Positions 1-11,024 of a stretch of DNA of 64,000 bases are shown piece after piece; the stretch's first letter is position 1; each line of letters starts with the position of its first letter. The position numbers were made by a program, and so were the translations under genes. Where the stretch lies: NCBI RefSeq assembly GCF_002355475.1, contig NZ_AP014862.1, forward strand, positions 2,046,001 through 2,110,000. The letters run 5' to 3'. This DNA is from Pseudomonas furukawaii. GTDB taxonomy: Bacteria > Pseudomonadota > Gammaproteobacteria > Pseudomonadales > Pseudomonadaceae. The notes under the pieces were generated by a model, which saw nothing but the letters and a program-made list of their open reading frames with translations, did no database searches and was not told the DNA's origin.

Positions 1-1455
1 GGCGATGCTGCTGATGCTCTGGTTGATCTGCTCGGCCACCGCGCTCTGTTCCTCGGTGGCGGCGGCGATCTGGTCCGCCATGTCGGTGATCCTGGCCACG
101 GCCTCGCTGATGCCCACCAGTGCGTTATCGGCCTGGAGTACGCGCTCGACGCCTTCGTCGGCCTGGCGACGGCCGTTCTCCATGGTGAGCACGGCTTCGT
201 CCGCGGTCCTCTGCAGCTGGGCGATCAGCTGGTGGATCTGCCCGGTGGACTCGGCGGTGCGCTGGGCCAGTTGGCGAACCTCGTCGGCCACTACCGCAAA
301 ACCACGGCCCATCTCGCCCGCCCGTGCGGCTTCGATTGCCGCGTTCAGCGCGAGCAGGTTGGTCTGGTCGGCAATGCCCTTGATGACGTCCACCACGCCG
401 CCGATTTCGTTGCTGTCCTGGGCCAGTCGGGTGACGGTCTCGCCGGTCTCGCCCACGGAGCGGGACAGGCGTTCGATGGCCTCGCGGGTTTCCGCTGCGA
501 TCTGGCGGCCCTGGCCGGTGAGGCGGTTCGCCTCCTGGGTGGCGTCGGCGGTGCGCTGCACATTGTTCGCCACTTCCTGGGTGGTGGCGGCCATCTGGTT
601 GACCGCAGTGGCGACCTGCTCGGTCTCCACGCGCTGGCGCTCCAGCCCTTCGGAGCTGTTGTGGGCCAGGGTATCGGCCTGGCGTGCCTGCTGGGTCAGG
701 TGCTCGGCGGTGTCCTGCAGCCGGGTCAGGCAGGTCTTCAGGCGGGCTTCCTGGCTGAGCATGGCCATTTCCAGCCGTCCCTGGACGCCACGGCTGTCGG
801 TGTACATCTGTGCGATCAGCGGGTCCGAGGTGGTCTGTTCGGCGAGGTGCAGCAGGCGCTTGATGCCCCGGTTCTGCCAAGCCAGGCCCACCAGGCCCAG
901 GGGGACCGAGAGCAGGGCGGCCAGCAGGAAGCCCCAATGGGAGTTGAGCCAGACGCCGATGAGGAAGGCGATCTGGCTGATGAGGATGAACGGCAGCCAG
1001 TCCTGCAACACCGGCAACCACTTGTCCCGATTGGGAATGGCGGCCTTGCCGGCATTCAAGCGCTTGTAGAGTGCTTCGGCGCGACGCACCTGTTCGGCGG
1101 TGGGTTTGATCCGCACCGACTCGTAGCCGACGATCTGGCTGCCTTCGAAGATGGGCGTGACGTAGGCATTGACCCAGTAGTGATCACCGTTCTTGCAGCG
1201 GTTCTTCACGATGCCCATCCACGGGCGGCCTTGCTTGAGGGTGCTCCACATGTGCCCGAAAACGGCCGGGGGGACATCGGGGTGACGCACGAGGTTGTGG
1301 GGCGACCGAATCAGTTCTTCACGGCTGTAGCCGCTGATTTCCACGAAGGCCTCGTTGCAATAGGTGATGATGCCCTTGCTGTCCGTGGTGGAGATCAGAC
1401 GCTGTTCGGTGGGGAAGCTGCGTTCCCGTTGGGTGATCGGTTGGTTGTTTCTCAT
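1..1455 (-). CDS. aer: Aerotaxis receptor Aer (PAS-type methyl-accepting chemotaxis protein), 3' end cut by window
   Basis: The gene reads off the left edge with 485 codons visible. The N-terminal ~120 residues are an Aer-type PAS domain (motifs [19 protein letters not shown] and [18 protein letters not shown]), which in Aer holds FAD and senses redox state. Two closely spaced membrane segments follow at about residues 150-187, then a signalling domain with the conserved hairpin tip [20 protein letters not shown] and [20 protein letters not shown], which contacts CheA/CheW. No periplasmic ligand domain is present, as expected for Aer. The ATG is preceded by a GGAAGGA ribosome site. Family length is about 520 residues, so only a few dozen are missing. 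Sure of family; the exact symbol follows the acnA neighbourhood. Confidence 0.93.
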   Translation of the reverse strand, partial: MRNNQPITQRERSFPTEQRLISTTDSKGIITYCNEAFVEISGYSREELIRSPHNLVRHPDVPPAVFGHMWSTLKQGRPWMGIVKNRCKNGDHYWVNAYVTPIFEGSQIVGYESVRIKPTAEQVRRAEALYKRLNAGKAAIPNRDKWLPVLQDWLPFILISQIAFLIGVWLNSHWGFLLAALLSVPLGLVGLAWQNRGIKRLLHLAEQTTSDPLIAQMYTDSRGVQGRLEMAMLSQEARLKTCLTRLQDTAEHLTQQARQADTLAHNSSEGLERQRVETEQVATAVNQMAATTQEVANNVQRTADATQEANRLTGQGRQIAAETREAIERLSRSVGETGETVTRLAQDSNEIGGVVDVIKGIADQTNLLALNAAIEAARAGEMGRGFAVVADEVRQLAQRTAESTGQIHQLIAQLQRTADEAVLTMENGRRQADEGVERVLQADNALVGISEAVARITDMADQIAAATEEQSAVAEQINQSISSIA

Positions 1456-1535
1456 GGTGTCCTTCCGCAAGGCTTACAGCATCTATCGGCATCCAGGCCA
1501 CAAGGTTGAGCCCTTTTTCGGGGCGCTAGTCTAAT

Positions 1536-1549
1536 CGGAATCGATTCCG
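1536..1549. promoter_or_regulatory. 14-bp perfect palindrome upstream of aer
   Basis: CGGAATCGATTCCG is a perfect palindrome about 80 bp upstream of the aer start, in the 279-bp aer-acnA gap. Its position suits an operator for aer, but I do not recognise the motif; it does not have the TTGAT-N4-ATCAA form of an ANR box. Confidence 0.35.
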
Positions 1550-1691
1550 CACGGTTTATGGCTTTTTGCCTTCGGACACTGGCTGGGCGGCCTGTACCCC
1601 GGTGAGCCCGGGGAACCACGTCCTGGGGACCGTGCCATGGGGCACCGGTTCTGCTCGTGACGATGGAGATTCGGCGGGGATGCCCCTTCCG

Positions 1692-1716
1692 GGAGCCCGG
1701 AGCGAGTCCGGGCTCC
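1692..1716 (-). terminator. Hairpin after acnA
   Basis: A perfect 9-bp stem (GGAGCCCGG / CCGGGCTCC, 7-nt loop) begins 19 bp beyond the acnA stop. No T-tract follows on the minus strand, so it may be a processing or stability hairpin rather than a classical intrinsic terminator. Confidence 0.45.
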
Positions 1717-1734
1717 ACGGACATGGACGCCTGA

Positions 1735-4425
<2,691 letters not shown>

Positions 4426-4611
4426 CGGATATCTCCTTGGGGCCCAAACGGCATGGGCCGGCTGCACGGACGGAGCTAAGAAAATTAGTCCCGATTGGCG
4501 GGGCTCGCCATCTGAACCGACTCCCCGCACCTGGGGAGGGTTCCGACGCCTTGGGTAGGCCGGCTGTAGAAATTTGCTCAGGGTGCTGTGTGAAAACCCG
4601 TGTGGCGCCAC

Positions 4612-4617
4612 TATAGT
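4612..4617 (+). promoter_or_regulatory. Probable -10 element for rlmM
   Basis: TATAGT lies 23 bp before the rlmM ATG, inside the palindromic CACTATAGTG, with AGGAGGA following as ribosome site. No convincing -35 hexamer is seen at 16-18 bp. The divergent acnA promoter must also lie in this 214-bp gap but I cannot place it. Confidence 0.4.
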
Positions 4618-4639
4618 GCGCGCCCAGGAGGACACCCCC

Positions 4640-5689
4640 ATGAACACCCTGTTGTTGCACTGCCGCCCCGGATTCGAAGGGGAGGTCTGTGCCGAGATCG
4701 CCGAGCACGCCGCCCGACTGGAGGTTGCCGGCTACGCCAAGGCCAAGCCCCAAGGCGCATCCGCCGAGTTCGTCTGCAGCGAACCGGGCGGTGCCGAGCG
4801 ACTGATGCGCAAGCTGCGCTTCAACCAGTTGATCTTTCCGCGCCAGTGGGCCCGCGGCGACTACGTGGCCTTGCCGGAGTCCGACCGTGTGGGCGCCTTG
4901 CTGGACGCCCTGGTGGACTATCCGGTGTGTGGCAGCCTCTGGCTGGAAGTGTTCGATACCAACGAAGGCAAGGAGCTGTCGACCTTCTGCCGCAAGTTCG
5001 AGAAACCACTTCGCGCGGCACTGACCAGGGCGGGGCGGCTTAAGGATGATCCGCAGCTGCCTCGCCTGCTGCTGACGTTTCGCAGCGGTCGCGAGGCGTT
5101 CGTCGGGCTTGCCGAAGCCGGCAACTCCGCCCTCTGGCCGATGGGGATCCCGCGTCTCAAGTTCCCGCGCGAGGCGCCCAGTCGATCCACGCTCAAGCTC
5201 GAGGAAGCCTGGCACCAGTTCATTCCACGTAACCAGTGGGATGCGCGTCTGGCACCGGGCATGACGGCCGTCGACCTGGGCGCGTCTCCTGGCGGGTGGA
5301 CCTGGCAGTTGGTCCAGCGGGAGATCAAGGTGACCGCAGTGGACAACGGGCCCATGTCGGAAAACCTGATGTACTCGGGGTTCGTCGAGCACCAGCGGGC
5401 CGACGGATTCACCTTCAAGCCCCGCCGTCCGGTGAACTGGATGGTTTGCGACATCGTCGAGAAGCCGGCGCGCACCGCCGCCCTGATCGAGACCTGGCTG
5501 GGGGAGGGCTGGTGTCAGGAGGCCGTGGTCAACCTCAAGCTGCCGATGAAGCAGCGCTATGCCGAGGTCACCCGGTTGCTGGCGCGCATCGACGCGGGAT
5601 TGAAGGGCCGGGGCCTGAAGGTGTCGATCGCCTGCAAGCAGCTCTACCACGACCGCGAGGAAGTGACCTGTCACCTGCGCAGGCTGTGA
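4640..5689 (+). CDS. rlmM: 23S rRNA 2'-O-ribose C2498 methyltransferase RlmM
   Basis: SAM-dependent enzyme that methylates the ribose of C2498 in 23S rRNA. The 349-residue protein starts [19 protein letters not shown] and carries a THUMP-like N-terminal half and a Rossmann-like methyltransferase half with the SAM loop [15 protein letters not shown] near residue 210. The conserved catalytic-region segments MVCDIVEKP and VVNLKLPMK follow. ATG is fixed by AGGAGGA eight bases upstream. It sits between acnA and tusA, as in P. aeruginosa as I recall it. Its 3' end overlaps a convergent small gene by 19 bp. Confidence 0.95.
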   Translation: MNTLLLHCRPGFEGEVCAEIAEHAARLEVAGYAKAKPQGASAEFVCSEPGGAERLMRKLRFNQLIFPRQWARGDYVALPESDRVGALLDALVDYPVCGSLWLEVFDTNEGKELSTFCRKFEKPLRAALTRAGRLKDDPQLPRLLLTFRSGREAFVGLAEAGNSALWPMGIPRLKFPREAPSRSTLKLEEAWHQFIPRNQWDARLAPGMTAVDLGASPGGWTWQLVQREIKVTAVDNGPMSENLMYSGFVEHQRADGFTFKPRRPVNWMVCDIVEKPARTAALIETWLGEGWCQEAVVNLKLPMKQRYAEVTRLLARIDAGLKGRGLKVSIACKQLYHDREEVTCHLRRL

Positions 5690-5859
5690 TCGGTGGGCGC
5701 CATCCGTTCCGGCCAATAGCTCTGCTTGTGGCCCCGCGCCTGGTAATCCGCGGCCAGGCGTTCGGCCTGCGTGCGGGTCAGGCCGCCTTGCATGACGAAC
5801 TCGTTGCCGTTGTCGTCCAGTCGCTTGACGCACCAGTCGTGTTCCGTGGGATCTGTCAT
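5671..5859 (-). CDS. Small conserved hypothetical protein (62 aa)
   Basis: A 62-residue soluble, charged protein beginning [20 protein letters not shown] and containing [20 protein letters not shown], a compact sheet-helix pattern like small SPOR-ish or DUF proteins seen in pseudomonads. I cannot name a function. A good GGAGGCGCC ribosome site precedes the ATG, and codon use matches its neighbours, which supports it as real. Its last 19 bp overlap the end of rlmM on the opposite strand, so the two transcripts can pair at their 3' ends. Confidence 0.75.
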   Translation of the reverse strand: MTDPTEHDWCVKRLDDNGNEFVMQGGLTRTQAERLAADYQARGHKQSYWPERMAPTDHSLRR

Positions 5860-6045
5860 GGCGCCTCCTGGAAAAAAGCCATGCTGCGCCGACTTTCACC
5901 TGACGGCCAGGGCGCGCGCGGACTAGGGGCTGGTGGCGCCGATCCCGGGCGCGCGGGACCGCGCCCGGACGTCGCTGCGAGCGTCTCAAGGCTGGGCGCA
6001 GTGCCGGCTTTGCGCCACAATAGCCGCCAGTTTACGGAGTGCCCC

Positions 6046-6285
6046 ATGTCCCAACAGCCTGATGCCATCCTCGACGCCACCGGCCTGAACTGCCCCGAGC
6101 CGGTGATGATGCTGCACAACAAGGTGCGTGACCTGCCGGCCGGCGGCCTGCTCAAGGTCATCGCCACCGACCCCTCGACGCGCCGCGATATCCCCAAGTT
6201 CTGTGTCTTCCTCGGGCACGAGTTGCTGGACCAGTCGGAAGAGGCCGGAACCTACCTCTACTGGATTCGCAAGAAGGCGGAATGA
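6046..6285 (+). CDS. tusA: Sulfurtransferase TusA
   Basis: Small sulfur carrier that accepts persulfide sulfur from IscS and passes it on for tRNA 2-thiouridine synthesis and related routes. The 79-residue protein has the catalytic cysteine in [16 protein letters not shown] near residue 17 and the typical C-terminal pattern [14 protein letters not shown]. Start is the ATG after CGGAGT; CACAAT at 6015-6020 is a plausible -10. It is monocistronic, closed by a hairpin shared with the convergent MATE gene. Confidence 0.96.
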   Translation: MSQQPDAILDATGLNCPEPVMMLHNKVRDLPAGGLLKVIATDPSTRRDIPKFCVFLGHELLDQSEEAGTYLYWIRKKAE

Positions 6286-6317
6286 TTCCCTGCCGGCACC
6301 TGTCCGGCAGGCAGCGA

Positions 6318-6345
6318 ATGGGCCGCATCGAGCGGCCCATTTTCG
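6318..6345. terminator. Terminator between tusA and the MATE gene
   Basis: Stem ATGGGCCGC / GCGGCCCAT with a 5-nt loop, followed by TTTCGTT on the plus strand. It lies between two convergent genes and can serve tusA; the minus side lacks a clear T-tract. Confidence 0.75.
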
Positions 6346-6346
6346 T

Positions 6347-7729
6347 TCAGTCGCGAATCCTTCGCCTGGCGCTGCGCACCAGCCGCAGGCTGAGCATCGC
6401 CGCGGCGCAGGTCAGCCCCACCACCAGGCCCTGCCAGAGTCCCTTGGGCCCCGTCGCCTCGCCCAGCCAGTCGGTCAGGCCCAGTGCGTAGCCCACCGGC
6501 AGGCCGATGCCCCAGTAGGCGAAGAGGGTGAAGACCATGGTGGCGCGGGTGTCCTGGTAGCCCCTCAGTGCGCCGGCGGCGGCCACCTGGATGGCGTCGG
6601 AGAACTGGAAGAGCGCCGAGTAGACGATGAGCCCCGCCGCCACGGCGATCACGGCCGGGTCCGGCGAGTACATCTTCGCGATCAGCTCCCGGCCCAGCAG
6701 CATCAGGCTGGCGGACAGGCAGGCATAGGCCAGCGCCACGCCGATGCCCACGCCGGCGGCGAATCGCGCGGCCCGGGGTTCGCCGCGTCCCAGCGCCTGG
6801 CCCACGCGGACGGTGATGGCCATGGACAGTGCATAGGGGATCATGAAGACCAGGGCGCTGAAGTTCAGCGCGACCTGGTGCCCGGCCACGACTGTCGCAC
6901 CCAGTCCACCGATCAGCAGCGCGATCACGGCGAAGATGCTGGATTCGGCGAAGATGGCGATGCCAATCGGGAGCCCGATGGCGAGAAAACGGCCGATCGC
7001 CGCCAGTTGCGGTCTGTCGAAGCGTTCGAACAGGCCGCTCGGCTGGTAGACCGGGGTGCGGATCACCCACCCCAACATGCCCAGCATCATGAACCACATC
7101 ACGATACCGCTGGCCCAGCCACATCCCACGCCGCCCAGCGCGGGCATGCCGAGGTGGCCGTGGATCAGCACATAGTTCAGGGGAATGTTCAGCATCAGCC
7201 CCGAGAGGCCCAGCACCATGCTGGGGCGCGTCCGGCCCAGGCCGTCGCTGAAGCAGCGCAGCACGTAGTACAGCGCCACAGCGGGAAAACCGAAGGCGAT
7301 GCCCTGGAGATAGCCCATGGCGGGCGCGACCAGCTCAGGGGCGACGCCCATCAGCTCCAGGATCGGCCGGGCGCTGAGCAGCACCAGGGCGCCGGCCAGT
7401 CCCACCGCCAGCGCCAGCCAGAGGGCCTGGCGAACCAGTGGACCGATTTCCGCTTCACGGTTGGCGCCGAAGCGCTGGGCGACCTTGGCGGTGGTCGCCA
7501 GCAAGGTGCCGGTCATCAGCAGGAAAACCGGAATCCAGATGGAATTTCCGAGGGCCACAGCGGCCAGGTCGCGGGGGCTGACGCGACCGGCCATGACGGC
7601 GTCGACGAAGCCCATGGCGGTGTTGGAGAGCTGGGCCACCATGATGGGGGTAGCCAGCCGGAGCAGTGCGCGCAACTCGGTGGTGGCGCGGCTGACGCGG
7701 GTCTCCGCGGATTTGACGGATAGTTCCAT
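6347..7729 (-). CDS. norM: MATE-family multidrug efflux pump (NorM/PmpM type)
   Basis: Inner-membrane cation-coupled exporter of cationic drugs and fluoroquinolones in the family. The 460-residue protein has about 12 hydrophobic segments and strong family motifs: LATPIMVAQLSNTAMGFVDA near the N-terminus and VALGNSIWIPVFLLMTGTLL soon after, closely resembling what I remember of P. aeruginosa PmpM. The chosen start MELSVKSAE gives the usual length; an in-frame ATG 17 codons upstream is possible, and neither has a strong ribosome site. It ends one base past the shared hairpin region, convergent with tusA. Substrate is inferred from family only. Confidence 0.9.
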   Translation of the reverse strand: MELSVKSAETRVSRATTELRALLRLATPIMVAQLSNTAMGFVDAVMAGRVSPRDLAAVALGNSIWIPVFLLMTGTLLATTAKVAQRFGANREAEIGPLVRQALWLALAVGLAGALVLLSARPILELMGVAPELVAPAMGYLQGIAFGFPAVALYYVLRCFSDGLGRTRPSMVLGLSGLMLNIPLNYVLIHGHLGMPALGGVGCGWASGIVMWFMMLGMLGWVIRTPVYQPSGLFERFDRPQLAAIGRFLAIGLPIGIAIFAESSIFAVIALLIGGLGATVVAGHQVALNFSALVFMIPYALSMAITVRVGQALGRGEPRAARFAAGVGIGVALAYACLSASLMLLGRELIAKMYSPDPAVIAVAAGLIVYSALFQFSDAIQVAAAGALRGYQDTRATMVFTLFAYWGIGLPVGYALGLTDWLGEATGPKGLWQGLVVGLTCAAAMLSLRLVRSARRRIRD

Positions 7730-7986
7730 AGCGATACGTCGTCCACCGGGCACTCCGGTGGCGTCCATGCATGAGGTCAATGTTCAGATTCGGGGCGCTG
7801 CCTGGTCGCGACGGGCTCGCGACGGTGCACTGTCCCAGCCTTTGCAAGAGAAGCTGCCGGCGGAACGGGACGTGGAGGCGGAGAAGGCGTCCATCTTACG
7901 CGCTGACGAAGTGGTCAGGAAAGAGGATCGATGAGCCGGAGGGCGGGGGATTGCGTAGAATATCCGCCTCTCAGCCGGAGCCTGCC

Positions 7987-9129
7987 ATGCGAATAGTTGC
8001 CGACGAAAACATCCCCCTGGTGGACGCCTTCTTCGGCGCCCTGGGCGACATACGCCGTCTTCCCGGACGGGCCATCGACGCGGCCGCCCTCGGCGACGCC
8101 GACCTGCTGCTGGTGCGCTCGGTCACTCGCGTCGACCGGGTCGCGCTGCAGGGTAGCCCGGTGCGATTCGTGGGCACCTGCACCATCGGCACCGATCACC
8201 TGGACCTCGACTACTTCTCCGAAGCCGGCATCGCCTGGTCCAGTGCGCCCGGCTGCAATGCCCGGGGCGTGGTGGACTATGTACTGGGGAGCCTGCTGGT
8301 GCTGGCGGAAGACGAGGGCGTCGACCTGGCATCCCGCACGTTCGGCGTGGTGGGGGCTGGCCAGGTGGGCGGGCGCCTGGTTGAGGTGTTGCGGGGGTTG
8401 GGGTGGACGGTGCGGGTCTGCGATCCGCCGCGCCAGGCCGCCGAAGGCGGGGATTACGTCGATCTGGAGACCATCCTCCGGGAATGCGACGTCATCAGTC
8501 TGCATACGCCGCTGACCACCAGTGGCGAGCACGCCACTCGCCACCTGCTCGACGCCCGCCGCCTGGAGCGGCTGCGGCCGGGCGCCTGGCTGGTGAACGC
8601 CAGCCGTGGCCCGGTGGTGGATAACCTTGCGCTTCGTGAGCTATTGGGGCGCAGAAGGGACCTGAGCGCGGTACTGGACGTCTGGGAAGCTGAACCGCTG
8701 GCCGACCCTGAGCTGGCGCGTCTGTGCCGCATCGCCACGCCCCACATCGCCGGCTACAGCCTCGATGGAAAGCTGCGCGGAACGGCCCAGGTCTACCAGG
8801 CCTGGTGCCGCCACAGTGGGCAGGAAGCGCGCGTCAGCCTGGACGAGTTGCTGCCTCCGCCCTGGCTGGGGGAGCTCTGCCTGGACGCCAGCGCCGATCC
8901 ACATTGGGCCCTGGCCACCCTGTGTCGGGCGGTCTACGACCCGCGCCGCGACGACGCGGATTTCCGCCGCAGCCTGGTGGGTGATGCGGCTCAGCGCCGC
9001 GCGGCCTTCGATGCCCTGCGCAAGCACTACCCCGTGCGCCGGGAGATCGACGGCCTGAAGGTACGGCTGCAGGGCGATGCTCCGACGCTGGCCGGAATCG
9101 TCCGCGCATTGGGCGCTGGGCTGGTGTGA
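7987..9129 (+). CDS. pdxB: Erythronate-4-phosphate dehydrogenase
   Basis: Second step of the DXP-dependent pyridoxal 5'-phosphate pathway: NAD-dependent oxidation of 4-phosphoerythronate. The 380 residues start [17 protein letters not shown]. The NAD-binding loop is [16 protein letters not shown] near residue 120, followed by the D-2-hydroxyacid dehydrogenase catalytic arginine ([10 protein letters not shown]), glutamate (DVWEAEP) and histidine (ATPHIAGYS). The C-terminal ~90 residues form the PdxB-specific dimerisation domain. The ATG has a GGAGCC-type site 8-12 bases upstream. Confidence 0.96.
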   Translation: MRIVADENIPLVDAFFGALGDIRRLPGRAIDAAALGDADLLLVRSVTRVDRVALQGSPVRFVGTCTIGTDHLDLDYFSEAGIAWSSAPGCNARGVVDYVLGSLLVLAEDEGVDLASRTFGVVGAGQVGGRLVEVLRGLGWTVRVCDPPRQAAEGGDYVDLETILRECDVISLHTPLTTSGEHATRHLLDARRLERLRPGAWLVNASRGPVVDNLALRELLGRRRDLSAVLDVWEAEPLADPELARLCRIATPHIAGYSLDGKLRGTAQVYQAWCRHSGQEARVSLDELLPPPWLGELCLDASADPHWALATLCRAVYDPRRDDADFRRSLVGDAAQRRAAFDALRKHYPVRREIDGLKVRLQGDAPTLAGIVRALGAGLV

Positions 9130-9141
9130 TGACGACGCTCG

Positions 9142-9327
9142 TCAGGCTGGCCTGCGCTTTCCGGGCTGCGGCTTGTCCAGAACCCGGCAGGCCCGCTGGA
9201 TCATGGCTTCGATGATGGGAATCTCGCGGCCTTCGGCGTCGATGATGGCGCCGACAAAATGAAAGACCGAACCATCGCGGCAGTAGGGGTGCCAATCGCG
9301 ATGGCCGGGTTCTGTTGAATGGCCCCG
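9142..9327 (-). pseudogene. Remnant of a PAS-domain protein (C-terminal fragment, no start)
   Basis: On the minus strand a frame ending in TGA at 9142 encodes DWHPYCRDGSVFHFVG followed by AIIDAEGREIPIIEAMIQ, which looks like the last strands of a PAS domain as found before GGDEF or histidine-kinase modules. The frame has no ATG, GTG or TTG between 9360 and the similarity and no ribosome site, and the plus-strand kinase gene starts at 9360. I read it as the decayed tail of a sensor gene. It could instead be a chance frame; confidence is limited. Confidence 0.4.
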
Positions 9328-9359
9328 TCGATGGGGCTGGCGCTCAATTCGAGGTAAGC

Positions 9360-10487
9360 ATGTCCACCTTTCATATGGGCCTGATCATCAATCCCCTGGC
9401 CGGCCTGGGTGGCCCCGCAGCGCTCAAGGGCAGCGACGGGGTCGCCGGCGAAGCCCTGGCCAGGGGGGCCGAACCACGCGCGGCAGCGCGTACACGGCTG
9501 GCCCTGGAATGCCTCCTGCCGCTGGCGGGGCGTATCGAGTTCCTGACCTTTCCCGGCCCCATGGGGGCCGACCTGCTGGCGGAAATGGGCTTCGCACACC
9601 GGGTATCGGGGCAACTGCAGGGGGCCGCCACCTGTGCCGAAGACACCCGCGAGGCCGTAAGGGCGTTGCAGGACGCGGGGGTCGCCCTGATTCTGTTCGC
9701 GGGGGGCGATGGCACCGCTCGGGACGTCAGCAGCGTGATCCGCGAAGGGCAGCCGGTGTTGGGAATTCCAGCCGGCGTGAAGATTCATTCCGGCGTCTAT
9801 GCCATCAGCCCGCGGGCTGCCGGTGAACTGGCTCGACGACTGGTGGAAGGGGGCCTGGTGCGCCTGGCCAGCGGCGAGGTGCGCGACCTGGATGAGGCGG
9901 CGCTGCGTGAGGGGCGCGTGGCGGCACGCTGGTACGGCGAGCTGACCGTTCCCGAGGAAGGGCACTTCATGCAGCACGTGAAGCAGGGTGGCGTGGAGTC
10001 GGAGGAGTTGGTGCTGGTGGACCTCGCCGACTGGCTGGCCGATACCTGGGAGGAGGGCGTGCGCTATGTGTTCGGGCCGGGATCGACGCTTCACGGCCTG
10101 GCCGCCAACCTGGGGCTGGAGACCACCCTGCTCGGCGTGGATGTGATCGAGAACGGCGCGGTGCTGGCCCGCGATGTGACCGAGGCGCAGTTGTTCGAAC
10201 TGGTGGCCGAACACCCGGCGCGCCTGCTGGTGACTGCCATCGGCGGCCAGGGCCACATCATCGGTCGCGGCAACCAGCAGATCAGTCCTCGTGTATTGCG
10301 CGCCATCGGTCTGGATCATCTGAGGGTCGTGGCGACCAAGCGCAAGCTTGGAACACTGGAGGGCCGGCCGCTCCTGGTGGACAGTGGCGATCCGGATCTG
10401 GATGCGGCGTTTCCGGATGCGGTTCGGGTGTGGGCCGGTTACAAGGAGGAGCTGCTCTATCCGCTGGGATGGGGCGACGGGGCCTGA
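9360..10487 (+). CDS. ATP-NAD/AcoX-type kinase family protein
   Basis: The 375-residue product belongs to the ATP-NAD kinase/AcoX family: it opens with GLIINPLAGLGGPAALKGSD and has the nucleotide-phosphate loop LFAGGDGTARDVSSVI near residue 120, the GGDGT motif of NAD and diacylglycerol-type kinases. The tail IGGQGHIIGRGNQQISPRVL is typical of the AcoX branch. Family members are poorly characterised, and acetoin metabolism is only one association; no aco genes are nearby. Start is ATG after GAGGTAAGC. Substrate is unknown; it could be a NAD kinase-like enzyme acting on another metabolite. Confidence 0.85.
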   Translation: MSTFHMGLIINPLAGLGGPAALKGSDGVAGEALARGAEPRAAARTRLALECLLPLAGRIEFLTFPGPMGADLLAEMGFAHRVSGQLQGAATCAEDTREAVRALQDAGVALILFAGGDGTARDVSSVIREGQPVLGIPAGVKIHSGVYAISPRAAGELARRLVEGGLVRLASGEVRDLDEAALREGRVAARWYGELTVPEEGHFMQHVKQGGVESEELVLVDLADWLADTWEEGVRYVFGPGSTLHGLAANLGLETTLLGVDVIENGAVLARDVTEAQLFELVAEHPARLLVTAIGGQGHIIGRGNQQISPRVLRAIGLDHLRVVATKRKLGTLEGRPLLVDSGDPDLDAAFPDAVRVWAGYKEELLYPLGWGDGA

Positions 10488-10557
10488 GCGCGTTCACCGG
10501 CCCCCTGGGAGATCAGCTACCATCGAGGCACTTTCCCCTGAATGCAGGAGCATCGAG

Positions 10558-11016
10558 ATGGATGCCGATCGGTACCCGCCTCATGTACGTCCCGGCGAGC
10601 GCGTCGTGCTCTTCGATGGTGTGTGCAAGCTCTGCAATGGCTGGGCGAAGTTCCTGATCCGTCACGACCGGTCCCGGGTCTTCAAGCTCGCCTCGGTCCA
10701 GTCCGCCGAAGGGCAGGCGATCCTGCGCTGGTTCGACTTGCCCACCGACCGTTTTGAAACCCTGCTTTACGTCGAAGGGTGCGAGCTGCATGTCCGCTCC
10801 GACGCCATCGCTCGGATCCTGCGCCAGTTGCCCGCGCCCTGGCCGTTGCTGGCGAGTTTTCGTTTCCTGCCCCGGGCGATGCGTGATGGGTGCTATGACC
10901 GCGTCGCCCTGAACCGTTATCGCCTGTTCGGCCGGCATGAGGCTTGCTTGTTGCCTTCCCCCGACCATGAGGGGCGATTCCTGCATGCCGAACGTTCCTT
11001 TCAACGTAAGGGTTGA
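10558..11016 (+). CDS. DCC-family thiol-disulfide oxidoreductase (DUF393/YuxK)
   Basis: A 152-residue thioredoxin-like protein with the family's defining DxxCxxC motif, VVLFDGVCKLCNGWAKFL, near residue 20, and downstream FKLASVQSAEGQAIL. The cysteines are presumed redox-active; partner and substrate are unknown. No signal peptide, so cytoplasmic. The ATG is preceded by CAGGAG. The gene lies 70 bp after the AcoX-like kinase and its stop is 8 bp before the ABC exporter start, suggesting co-transcription with the exporter. Confidence 0.88.
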   Translation: MDADRYPPHVRPGERVVLFDGVCKLCNGWAKFLIRHDRSRVFKLASVQSAEGQAILRWFDLPTDRFETLLYVEGCELHVRSDAIARILRQLPAPWPLLASFRFLPRAMRDGCYDRVALNRYRLFGRHEACLLPSPDHEGRFLHAERSFQRKG

Positions 11017-11024
11017 ATCCCTGC

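Noticed and set aside
4426-4647. N-terminal extension of acnA
   Set aside because: The open frame continues, but the ribosome site and the family N-terminus MPSLDSL fix the start at 4425.
5236-6045. Long upstream extension of tusA in the same frame
   Set aside because: It overlaps rlmM and the small minus-strand gene; TusA starts at 6046 by family length.
9201-10319. 372-codon minus-strand frame opposite the AcoX-like kinase
   Set aside because: Shadow in a different frame from the PAS-like fragment; no domain or ribosome site.
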